Shown here: one piece after another, positions 50,830 through 61,133 of the stretch | How positions within the stretch are numbered: the first letter of the stretch is position 1 | Layout of the letters: every line of letters starts with the position of its first letter | DNA from: Albula goreensis | Lineage: Eukaryota > Chordata > Actinopteri > Albuliformes > Albulidae | DNA: 64,000 nucleotides | Assembly (NCBI GenBank): GCA_022829145.1 | Contig: CM040751.1 | Coordinates: 310,001-374,000, forward strand | Direction: 5' to 3' | The notes under the pieces: generated by a model | Seen by the model: the letters and a program-made list of their open reading frames with translations, nothing else | Databases searched by the model: none | Told to the model about the DNA's origin: nothing | Translations under genes and position numbers: made by a program

Positions 50830-51125
50830 TGTGATCACTACCGTTCCCTGCAGAGACTCAAACGCGGAAGACATGAGAGGCAAGGCATATCAGTTCTTTA
50901 CTGTGGTATTATTAAGGCCTCGGTAGTCAATGCAAGGACGAAGAGTGCCATTCCTCTTGCCCATGAAGAAGAAGTCCGCCCTGGCAGGTGATGAAGAGGG
51001 GTGGATAATGCCTGCAGCTAACAACTCCTGGATGTACTTATCCATGGCTTAGGTTTCTGGACGGGATACAGAGAACAGGTGACCTCTGGGAAGAGGAGTA
51101 CCTGCAGGAGTCGTATGGGCGATGT
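50830..51125 (-). pseudogene. Ty3/gypsy retrotransposon pol fragment (reverse transcriptase N-terminal part)
   Basis: The minus strand encodes a recognisable fish Ty3/gypsy pol segment. It includes [43 protein letters not shown] and, further on, P-L-M-S-S-A-F-E-S-L-Q-G. These are the early blocks of the reverse transcriptase domain. At least two in-frame stops are present, one just after T-V-K-N, and no LTRs were seen. It abuts the truncated left end of the Sleeping Beauty-type copy at about 51140. Confidence 0.8.
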
Positions 51126-51139
51126 GGGGCCAGAGAGGT

Positions 51140-52508
51140 CTCCACAGATTTCATGTTAACAAACTGCAGTTTTGGCAAGTCGGTTTGGACCTCTACTTTG
51201 AGCATGACACAAGTACTTTTTCCAACAATTGTGTACGGATTATTGTATTATTTCACTTATAATTCGATATATCACAATTCCAGTGGGTCAGAAGTTTACA
51301 TACACTAAATTAACTGCCTTTAAACCGCTTGGAAAATTCCAAAAAACGATGTCATGGATTTAGAAGGTTCTGATAGGCTAATTGACATCATTTGAATCAA
51401 TTGGAGGTGTACCTGTGGATGTATTTCAAGGCCTGCCTTAACACTCAGTGCCTTTTGTTTGACATCATGGGAAAATCAAAAGAAATCAGCCAGGACCTCA
51501 GAAAAATAATTATGGACCTCCACACATCTGGTTCAATTTTTGGAGCAATTTCCAAACATCTGAAGGTACCATATTCATCTTTACAAACAATGGCACACAA
51601 GTTTAAACACCTTGGGACCAGGTAGGTGTCATACCGCTCAGGAAGGAGATGCGTTCTGTCTCCTAGAAATTAACATACATTGGCACGAAAATGCAAATCA
51701 ATCCCAGAACAATGGCAAAGGACCTTGTGAAGATGTTGGAGGAACCAGGTACAAATTGTCTCTATCCACAGTAAAACGAGCCCTATATCGATATAATCTG
51801 AAAGGCAACTCAATAAGGAAGAACCAACTGTGAGGCACGGGGGTGGCAGCGTCATGTTGTGGGGCTGCGTCGCTGCAGAATGGACTGGTACACTTCACAA
51901 AATAGATGGCATCATGAGGAAGGAAAAATTATACTGAAGCAATCTGAAGACTACAGCCAGGAAGTTAAAGCTTGGTCACAAATGGGTCTTCCAAATGGAC
52001 AATGACCCCAAGCATACTTCCAAAGTTGTGGCAAAATGGATTGAGGACAATAAAGTCAAGGTACTGGAGTGGCCATCACAAAGCCCTGACCTCAATCCTA
52101 TAGAAAATGTGTGGGCAGAACTGAAAAAACCTGTTTGAGCAAGAAGGCCTAAAACCTGATTAAGTTACACCAGTTCTGTCAGGAGGAATGAGCCGAAATT
52201 CCACCAACTTATTGTGGGAAGCTTGTGGAAGACTACCTGAAACCCAAGTTAAACAATTTAAAGGCAATGCTACCAAATACTAAGTGTATGTAATCATCTG
52301 ACCAACTGGGAATGTGATGAAAGAAATTAAAGCTGAAATAAATCATTCTCTCTACGATTATTCTGACATTTCACATTCTTAAAATAAAGTAGTGATCCTA
52401 ACTGACCCAAGACAAGGAACATTTACAAGGATTAAATGTCAAGAACTGTGAAAAACTGAGTTTAAATGTATTTGACTGAGATGTATGTATACTTCTAACT
52501 TCAACTGT
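51140..52508 (+). mobile_element. Sleeping Beauty-type Tc1 element, copy 1
   Basis: An inner direct repeat GTGGGTCAGAAGTTTACATA occurs at 51284, and the right end is GTATACTTCTAACTTCAACTG at 52488-52508, as in Sleeping Beauty/SALT-type IR/DR elements. The outer left repeat is missing at the junction with the gypsy fragment. A transposase start M-G-K-S-K-E-I-S-Q-D-L-R (ATG at 51467) leads into the paired-like DNA-binding domain. Later frames carry [11 protein letters not shown] and [15 protein letters not shown] of the DDE domain. Frameshifts and deletions separate these parts, so it is inactive. A second copy lies inverted at 57450-58440. Confidence 0.9.
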
Positions 52509-52580
52509 ATATCGTACATCACCATTTTTTTAAAAAAAATATTGAGATATTATTTTAAAACCATATCGCCAAGCCCTACT
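52509..52580 (-). repeat. hAT MITE, 5' end only
   Basis: On the minus strand: AGTAGGGCTTGGCGATATGG, then an AT-rich run ending GGTGATGTACGATATA. This matches the first 70-80 bp of the hAT MITE at 7460-8187. It stops exactly where Sleeping Beauty-type copy 1 ends. The complementary remainder lies at 58443-59130. Confidence 0.75.
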
Positions 52581-52584
52581 TGGT

Positions 52585-53040
52585 ACCCATCAGAACACAT
52601 GGTCACCCCACTGGCGTGGTTCATGATGTTCAGCTGGGGTGTCAAAACAGAAGTTGCTCTGCCTGTATTTCTTATTCCAACTTTTTTAAAATACTTTTTT
52701 GTAACAACAGATTACAGACACCTTACATTCCCAAAAATTCAATCCATGTTACAATATTGATATTTTTTCCTTTTTTCTCTCTCAGTATGTCATCATATAT
52801 ACAAATACCTACAGACATACCCAATAAATACATATACACATACATACATACATACAGTACATATCACTACAAAGGAGAGCATTTATATATTTTCCATAGA
52901 AAATTTCTATATATACATTTTCCATGCATGTTGAATCTTATGGCTTGTATGTTATTATGGCTTCTTGTTATTGGAGAAAGTAAAGAGAGGAAGGAGAGCT
53001 AATAAAGACAAAGGAAACAAAAAGGAAATAATTAAAATAA
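52585..53040. other. Low-feature stretch
   Basis: AT-rich DNA with a short (CATA)n-like run at 52838-52858. No gene seen. Confidence 0.4.
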
Positions 53041-53075
53041 GAAAGGGATAGGGATTTTGTAGAAAAAAAATTTGC

Positions 53076-53340
53076 TTAAGGCTTTCTATTTCTCCCACTT
53101 TTGTTGTGCAATCCATTCTGGGGCTGTGATTTTAAGTTATCGCTTTGCGAAAATTCAGTTTGCCTCCACTTTGAATCACAATTGTTATTAATGCAGGGTG
53201 CAATTATCTTTGTTACAGCCGCATAATAATAGCTAATCAAGTTTGGAAGTCCTAACCCTCCTTTCAATCTATCCTTTCTGAGCTCTTTTAGTCATACCCC
53301 TATGTTTTTTCCTGTTCCATATATATCAAACAATCCTATT
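53076..53340 (-). pseudogene. L1-type LINE ORF2 C-terminal fragment
   Basis: The minus strand reads K-G-G-L-G-L-P-N-L-I-S-Y-Y-Y-A-A-V-T-K-I. This is the conserved G-G-L-x-L-P-x-x-x-x-Y-Y-x-A-A block after the reverse transcriptase of L1/Tx1-type ORF2. It is a short, isolated remnant. Another L1 piece from the endonuclease region lies at 60240-60975. Confidence 0.7.
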
Positions 53341-54889
53341 TTGTTATTCCAACTTTACTCCACACTTTATTGTTTCCTGGAAGTAACAACAAATGCTGCA
53401 GGGAAAGATTTTTTTAATCAGAATCTGCCATCTTGTCTGAAGTTAGTCCTGGGGTGCTTAAAATCCTCCAGTCATTAAAGCTCAGTGACAAAACCCGAAC
53501 TACCCAAAAGGGAACCGTGCCGCACTCTTAGCACAGGAAGAAAAGAATGGTGCACTTTGGAGTTAAAGCCAGACCAGCAGGAAGAATTCATCACCAGAAT
53601 ATCAGAATAAAACCTGAATAAAACGCAAGCCTTGTGATCCAGTGAACCATGACCCCTCTACACGGGTAAAACTGTGGAACCACTTTACTAGTGATGGGCT
53701 CTATAAAACTTCACACTTCATGTGCTTATAGCAGAGACACTCCACTTCTCTAAGGGATTCTCCATTTTCTAGTCATAACATTTCTAAATTAAAAAGAAAA
53801 CTAACTTGTGAATGACTAGCAGTCTGTTACTACAGCTATCTCAGTGGAGTTGAAAACATTACTTTGGACTATCAGAGTACAAACTTTTTTGGTGAACACA
53901 TTTTTAGTAACTTTTAAGAGCATATAAAAAAGTAGAACTTGACACATAACATGTTGACATGACAAGGGGTTTACAGCAGCTACAGACTTTGCAAGACATT
54001 CATTACACAATTACAGACAAAAGATTTATATCTATTCTGAAATAAAAGTCATATTTATTCTACAATATTAGTATCAGATGAGATGGTCTTACTCATAGCT
54101 CCTTTCAGTTTAGCTGGGGATCTTTCCAGGACTACCATATACTGAAGAAGAGATTACCATGTGCATAACAATGAAATTTCAGGCAAACATCAAAACTGCA
54201 GACTGTAAATTTGCACCATTGCTCCAAAATTTACAAATAACTTGACATTCCCAGAACAAAATACAAACTTCTGTAAAGTCTCCTAAACAACATCCCCAAA
54301 ACGTCTTCACACTGCACAAGACTCATAAAGGATCCATGCTTTTTGTTACAGAGGATTTACTTGAGAGATGTGTGGTCACCACACCACTCCATTTTATAAG
54401 AGGCTGATTCACTTTGCCGAAGAGGGGCTTTTGACCGAAATGGCAGCGGCTCATCTTTTTCTCGCCTTTGTCTCATTTCCATTCTCACACCCACACAACC
54501 ATGTGCGTTCCTCCACCATTGTGTCTCTTGCTTTGGTCCTTTGGCTCAGCCGTGCCTGACTCTCTCTCCGTGGGGACATTGGTCTCCAGTTTTCATTGGC
54601 AGAGAAGGAGCAAAGAGCGAGATGGAGGGGAAGTGTGAATGAAAGGACCGCTTTTTCTAGTTTGCAATTTAATGCCACCGACACAACCTGGGGTAGGGGC
54701 CGGTCCAAGAACAAAGCGCGTGTCGCAGCAACACAATACAGATGTGTGGGCAGATGCCATCTGGGGTTCCTAAAGACTAACAGACAGAGTGGGGGTGCTG
54801 CTTGAGGATCACTTTCGTACATTCAATGAATCAGGAAGAGAAAAGGGAAATTATCAGAGAGTAATCAATCAAAATCTGTGACACAAATA
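53341..54889. other. Intergenic DNA without recognised gene
   Basis: Unremarkable to about 54350. The block 54350-54830 is less AT-rich and unique-looking. Opposing open frames across 54451-54822 show no motif or splice context. Confidence 0.35.
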
Positions 54890-55240
54890 ACCGAATATAA
54901 CCCTCCTAGCGCGACACGGTGCCCCTGATGTCACCGCCGCCCACAGTGGGCATCTCCCTGCGGGCCGGCAATCAATAGACGCCACTGTTCTCGCTACGAT
55001 CTCATTGGCCGAGCTCCTCTCGGACCTCTTCAAAGCTAATTACGCTTTATCGTTGCGCAGTCTGCCGTTCATCGCATCACATCGGCGGACAATCGATGTT
55101 GACCGTGGCCATCCAGGAGCACCAGATGCTTCGCCAAGCTCATTATTCCAAGGAAGATTGTTTCGCCGGAGCAACTGAACGGCGACAAAGGCACAAGAGC
55201 GAGGCCCTGGAAACCCGAAAAATAGGCACGTCACCTGCTT
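54890..55240. promoter_or_regulatory. Candidate distal regulatory element upstream of epha4
   Basis: This is a GC-richer, repeat-free island about 9 kb upstream of the epha4 start, in otherwise AT-rich transposon-laden DNA. It contains CpG-bearing runs and the homeodomain-type GCTAATTACGC at 55034-55044. Its composition resembles vertebrate conserved non-coding elements. There are no splice-flanked exons, and the function is unproven. Confidence 0.25.
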
Positions 55241-55540
55241 TTCTATCTAATGTCATTTCTGCATCACTCCTACCGTGGGCCAATACGACGTGTCATTCTG
55301 TCAGCTTCTGCCCAAATTACACAACACCACACAACAGAGACAAATGCACATATGAAACAGATGGCGAGGAGGTTTACATATATCACAGCTGAGTGTTTTG
55401 AAAAATGTAGATATTTTTAATGCTACAAGATAAGTCATCCACAGCCTTTGAGCTTTGGTCCTCTTTATCTGTAACACAAAGTTGTTGTCTATACTGAAGG
55501 ATCTCTATAATGATTCCATACCAACTGACCTAGGAACTCC

Positions 55541-57446
55541 CGGCTCATTTCATGAATTTTCTCAAAAAAAAAAAGAAAATCATGTGAAAACGTCTATTCA
55601 ATTCATAGGACCTTGCAAAATCCTACAGCTCTACTCCAAATATTTTTTTAGTTATGAATTTTTGAAGTTTGGTCCTCTGAGCTAAATTCATCATTTTCGT
55701 ATGAGTATTCTACCCATAAAGCCTCATCAATTGCTTATTTTTCACTGGATTGGGCTGAAATCTGTACAGAACATCCAAGAAACCCAAAGGATAATTTGCA
55801 ACATGACTGTATCTTTTCCCAAGAAGGATTATTTCAATTTCCTTGAAACTTTTTTCATGGGAAAGTGTTTATATTCATTGCAGATATATATAATAAGTAA
55901 GATGTTATATTACTCCATCATTTAATAATGTTTTGAAAATAGCTCATTTTTGTACTTTTCACTGGCTGTAATATTAGATTCAGTGGTTTTCTTTCAAAGG
56001 TGGAAATCTGTACAATGTTTTATATCTCTGCGTGTCACCAATTGAGCCTGTTTTTCATTGGGTTCAGGAAATTTGCAAGTTACTACATGATGTCATCTTG
56101 TTCCGTGTATCTGGACAAAATATAATCTTAGTTCCTTAGCTCAATATACATATATTATTTCGCAATTTCAAACAATACAGCGTACACTGATGGAAATGTT
56201 TGGCTGAGTTGGGAACAAACAAGGAACTATTGAAGTTGAAGTGGATGTTCTGACTTCACAGCTGATGCCAGAGTTTGTTTGCATCACCAGAAGTACTTGT
56301 TGGTGAAATATAGCTTTCCTCAGAAACAGTGTTGCGATCCCTTCAACTTGCATCCCAACAGCAGCAGCTTTTCCATTAGTGTAGGCTGTCTTGTGACAGT
56401 TGGATTCTTTTGTGAGGCTTTTTCCAATAGAGCCGGGCTCCATGATCTCACTGTCACATCAAAATGCTTAATGATGAAATGAATTATGATTGCATGCTTT
56501 TATATACCAAACCTGTTTCAGGTGGGATTAGCCCAGACTTGCTTTATTGTTTTCTAATGCTATGAGTTGATGACGTCAGAAATTAGTTAAGAAAAGTTTG
56601 AAATTGCGAAATATTGTGTATTAGTGTATTATATGTGTATTGAGCTAAGAAACAAAGATTAATATTTTGTCCAGACACACAGAACTTGCAAATTTCCTGA
56701 ACCCAATGAAAAACAGGCTCAATAGGTATCACATGGAGATAGAAAACCTTGAAGTCAACAAATATCTACCTATGAAATAAAACCACTGAATGTAATATTA
56801 CAGCCAGTGAAAAGTACAAAAAATTAGCAGTTTTCAAAACATTAAAAGATGGAGTAATATAACATCTTATTTTTGTTTTATTTTTTTTTTGCAATGACTA
56901 TTAACACTTTCCCATAACAAAGGAAATTAAAATAATGCTTTTTGGGAAAATATACAGTCAAAATATAGGGTTTTTCAGCTCAGAAGCAATATTTAGCAAG
57001 ATCTGTGGCACTCAATTTTTTATGCAGGACCAAATAAGTTCTAGATGTGATAGAACTATATTAGTACTACACAGAAACAAAATTTGATTGCAAGAAAGTG
57101 AAAACTAGTGGAGATATTATTTTTTGAAAATTAAAGATTATTAAGATTCTAATAATTTGATTAGTGTAAAACATTCAGCAACAACTATTTAGATGAATAC
57201 ATGTTGCAAATTATCCCCAGGGATTCTTGGATGTTCAGAACAGATTTCAACCCAATCCAGTGAAAAATAAGCACTTGGTAAGGCTTAGAATACACGTACA
57301 AAAAGGATGAAATTTATCTCCAAGTGCCAAACTTCAAAGATTCATGACTGAAAAAGTATTTGAAGTAGAGCTATAGGAATTTGCAATGTCCCATGAATTT
57401 AACAGAAGTTTTTGCATGAATGTTTTTGAGAAAATCCATGACATGA
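55541..57446. mobile_element. Palindromic element with long inverted arms (unclassified)
   Basis: Arm 1 (55541-56173) and arm 2 (56598-57446) are imperfect inverted copies. Matching landmarks include CACTGGATTGGGCTGAAATC / its complement, TTTTTCATTGGGTTCAGGAA and, at the inner ends, TTTCGCAATTTCAAAC / GTTTGAAATTGCGAAA. Arm 1 lacks about 250 bp present in arm 2, after GCAACATG. A 424-bp spacer contains a 91-codon open frame (56168-56443, minus) starting M-E-P-G-S-I-G-K with no recognised homology. A third partial copy of the outer arm is at 63285-63445. I cannot assign a superfamily. Confidence 0.7.
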
Positions 57447-57449
57447 ACT

Positions 57450-58440
57450 TGTTTTTCACAATTCTTGACATTTAATCCTTGTAAACATTCCCTGTCTTAG
57501 TTTAGTTAGGATCACTACTTTATTTTAAGAATGTAAAATGTCAGAATAATAGTAGAGAGAATGATTTATTTCAGCTCTAATTTCTTTCATCACATTCCCA
57601 GTTGGTCAGAAGATTATATACACTTAGTTAGTATTTGGTAGCATTGCCTTTAAATTGTTTAACTAGGGTTTTTTGTAGCCTTCCACAAGCTTCCCACAAT
57701 AAGTTGGTGGAATTTTGGCCCATTCCTCCTGACAGAACTGGTGTAACTTAATCAGGTTTTTAGGCCTTCTTGCTCACGCACGTTTTTTCAGTTCTGCCCA
57801 CACATTTTCTATAGGATTGAGGTCAGGGCTTTGTGATGGACACTCCAGTACCTTGACTTTATTGTTCTCAATCCATTTTGCCACAACTTTAGAAGTATGC
57901 TTGGGGTCATTGTCCATTTGGAAGACCCATTTGCGACCAAGCTTTAACTTCCTGGCTGAAGTGTCGAGATGTTGCTTCAATATATCCACATAATTTTCCT
58001 TCCTCATGATGCCATCTATTTTGTGAAGTGCACCAGTCCTCCTGCAGCGGCGCACCCCCACAACATGATGCTGCCTCCCCCATGCCTCACAGTTGGGATG
58101 GTGTTCTTCGGCTTGAAATCCTCCTCCAGTTGATTCAAATTATGTCAATTAGCCTATCAGAAGCCTCTAAAGCCATGACATCATTTTCTGGATTTTCCAA
58201 GCTATTTAGAGGCACAGTCAACTTCTGTAGTGTGTATGTAAACTTCTGACCCACTGGAGTTGTGATATAGTGAATTATAAGTGAAATAACCTGTCTGTAA
58301 ATAATTGTTGGAAAAATTATATGTGTAGAAAGTAGTGACTTGCCAAAACTAAAGTTTGTTAACATGAAATCAATGGAGTGGTTAAAAAATGAGTTTTAAT
58401 GACTTATACATAAGTGCATGTAAACTTCTGACTTCAACTG
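57450..58440 (-). mobile_element. Sleeping Beauty-type Tc1 element, copy 2 (internally deleted)
   Basis: On the minus strand the outer left repeat CAGTTGAAGTCAGAAGTTTA (58440) and the inner repeat GTGGGTCAGAAGTTTACATA (about 58250) are both present, about 190 bp apart as in IR/DR elements. The N-terminal transposase region is deleted near 58130. The C-terminal half retains [15 protein letters not shown] and [18 protein letters not shown]. The right end is cut short at the junction with the palindromic element (about 57450), losing the final repeat. Confidence 0.9.
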
Positions 58441-58442
58441 TA

Positions 58443-59130
58443 AAGCTCAATATTTCAATATTTTATCTAAAACTCTGAGCTGAAGTCAAAACAAAGTATA
58501 ATGTTAAACAACAGCCTTTATCATGTTTAAAAATGACAACTGCACTCAGCATATCTTTTACTAGTTGCTCTGAGGTTCAAATAAATCGTCCACACATGGC
58601 ACCTCTCTTATAACGGTAACATTAGAGAAGTAGAACTAGCCTCACGGTGTTTGATGGATTCATCACACTGCACTGGGTGGTGTTGTTCGAGGTAGTGCCA
58701 TGAATTTGTGGTTTTGCTACCTTTTGTTGCGATTTTTTTGTGGCATCATTTACAGAAGAGTGTATTCTGTTGAACGTGTTTCCTCCTGAATTCAAACCAC
58801 TTCCATGCATCAGACCTGTTCTTTTTTGGAATTAGGTCTTCTTCAGATCTTGTAGCCTGCTCTTTGTGGTTCTCTTTCACATTCAACTATCAGGACACCC
58901 GACACGACAATGATTGATGGCCATGCTGAAAGTGGTGTGTGTGTCTGAGAGAGTATCTGAGAGAGGGGGCGTGCAAGTGAGAGAGCTTGTGCCTGTTAAA
59001 CACTGCAGATTTTTAAAACAAACAGGCGAATGGTTACACCCTAATCCGATATTATGATATGGCAATTTCTTGTATCTTGTGTAAGAAACTATCGAATATA
59101 TTGAATATATTTGATCTATCGCCCGCCACA
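58443..59130 (+). repeat. hAT MITE, 3' portion
   Basis: From CTCAATATTTCAATATTTTA onward this follows the 7460-8187 MITE closely (TATAATGTTAAACAACAGCC, AGCATATCTTTTACTAGTTG, GAACTAGCCTCACGG). It ends in a decayed terminus near ATCTATCGCCCGCC. The first 70-80 bp are missing here and are found inverted at 52509-52580. Confidence 0.75.
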
Positions 59131-59817
59131 GTTCCAGCCTATGAATAGAACAGCTTGGTTTCCCTTTGAACACGATTAACCTTCTTAGGCACGTCTGTCA
59201 TTTTCTTAATTGTGAGATCAGGGCGGTGATAAATGTAGGGCAATCCATGTCATTTCTCAGTGTCCCTCTTCTTTACACAGGCTTATATGAAACCGAAGAG
59301 GAAACATGTAAGGGCATTCCTATAGTGGTCAGTTTGTGCGGTGACCAGCCTGTTTTGATACAAGCAACTTGACTCCATGTTCTACAAAGTCAGCCATATG
59401 TATGCTTGCTACAACCCTCTGTTGATATGGAAAAGGTTAGCCTGTCGTTCTAATCTAATATTCTGCCCATTGGCTGCACCTGATCTGTGCTTTGTACTGC
59501 TTTCTCCAGACCCAGCAGGACACTTCCCATACCCAAGTGGTATCTCAGGGATCGATAGGGGCTATGAGAGGGCAGGGTGGCGCAGCGAGTTTCAGCGCTG
59601 ATATTAAACTCTGAAAGAGTGAAAGAGCCTCACACAAAGGCCGCCCGCTGTCTCAGGGTTGTTGTTGTTCTTGTTGGGAAATGTCAGGTGATTTTTGGTG
59701 GGAGGCAAGCATACAGAGGCTCAGCAGGACAAAAGAGTGGCCATTCTAACTGGCTCTGTGTACCAGATGAAAGTAATGTCCTTGTTATGGGAAGCAAAGC
59801 TTATAATAAATGAACAC
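59131..59817. other. Intergenic DNA without recognised gene
   Basis: Mixed-composition sequence. The phrase GGGCAGGGTGGCGCAGCGAG at 59571-59590 resembles the head of some fish SINEs, but no body was identified. Confidence 0.3.
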
Positions 59818-60229
59818 AGGTACACAGCTATACTTACATCCATAGGTACATGGTTACACCTTCATTCACACTTAAACGACTACACCTTCATTCACAGGTA
59901 CACAGTGACACCTTCATTCTCAGGTACACGGCTACACGTTCATTCACAGGTACACAGCTACACCTTCATTCACAGGTACACAGCGACACCTTCATTCACA
60001 GGTACACAGCTACACCTTCATTCACAGGTACACAGCGACACCTTCATTCTCAGGTACAGAGCTACACCTTCATTCACAGGTACACAGTGACACCTTCATT
60101 CACAGTTACACAGCAACACCTTCATTCACAGGTACACACTGACACAACAGGTACACGGCTACACCTTCATTCACAGGTACACAGCGACACCTTCATTCTC
60201 AGGTACAGAGCTACACCTTCATTCACAGG
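59818..60229 (+). repeat. 26-bp minisatellite, about 16 copies
   Basis: The unit is GGTACACAGCTACACCTTCA plus TTCACA, with variants at the sixth to tenth bases (CAGC/CAGT/CGGC) and CTCA/CACA. Several open frames run through, since many units lack stops in all phases. There is no splice or start context for a real protein. Confidence 0.95.
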
Positions 60230-60239
60230 TTTCCAATAT

Positions 60240-60975
60240 TTAAAAAAAAAAAGTCTTTACCCATATGTATAGTTAGTGTGATAGGGACATGGTCTCTTAA
60301 AGTTATAGCCTCTATGCTACAGTTCAAGACCTTATGTATATGTTGTTCTGATATGCAAAACAAAATCTATCCTTTAGTAACTGCCATGGGATAGAAAGTA
60401 AATCTTTTCCTTTGGGATTGTTAAATCTCCACAGATCAATAAGACCCATCTCCTTAATTACATTATTTAGTACTCTGCTTTCTTTTTGTTCCAATATGCC
60501 TTGTGATTCTGTGCCGGAGGATGTTTGGATTCTCAGGGTACAGGGAGAGATGGTGTGGACATTTCTGTTTGTCAGTGTGGGCCGAGGCCTTTGACCGGGC
60601 TCAGAGTGATAGCAATGTGCAGCAGCGGTCCATTGTTTATGTCATCAATGACAGGCCTGTTCATTTGCCCTGTTTAAGGCTTACTTCAGTGCCCTTCCCT
60701 ATCTGAATATGCATGTTCAATAACGTCCAATGATGTAGATGTCTTTGTGTAACCATAGACTCCTCATGTCTCTCCAGGTATAGATCTATCTCCAGGGAGC
60801 ACCCCTGGTAGAGCTGTAGTCTGAAACACTGTGTGCTGTCGCTCTCCATGCTGCAGGACCATTGAACAGCCATACAGCCCAAAACAAAGTGTGGACTTAT
60901 TTTTGCTATGGCACCTGTCTAATTTGCCATTCTGCACTGTATTAAAATCCCCTCCCAATAATATCATCCCCTTTA
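60240..60975 (-). pseudogene. L1-type LINE ORF2 endonuclease fragments, interrupted
   Basis: On the minus strand near 60975-60920 a frame reads I-L-L-G-G-D-F-N-T-V-Q-N, the catalytic G-D-F-N block of L1-type apurinic endonucleases. Further downstream, 60470-60380 reads V-I-K-E-M-G-L-I-D-L-W-R and N-P-K-G-K-D, the next conserved part of the same domain. Between them, about 60490-60900 does not resemble the protein and may be an insertion. The fragment is not functional. Confidence 0.6.
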
Positions 60976-61133
60976 ACATTGCTAGCGATTACATTTGCTA
61001 TATTTTTTAACACAATATCATCATCATCATTTTGGGTATAGTAAGTAACTAGAGTAAACTCAAATTAACATGTTTAGAATTAACTCAAATTTATATGTAA
61101 AACGTCACATAAAATAAAATAACAAATATAATA

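Noticed and set aside
54451-54822. Possible gene in opposing open frames upstream of epha4
   Set aside because: Neither strand shows a recognisable motif, splice sites or codon pattern. The open length is moderate in GC-richer DNA.
56168-56443. 91-codon open frame in the palindromic element as a host gene
   Set aside because: It lies wholly within the mobile-element spacer and has no recognised homology. It is kept only as part of that element.
59695-60272. 131- and 140-codon open frames
   Set aside because: They fall within the 26-bp minisatellite and change frame between units, with no protein motif.
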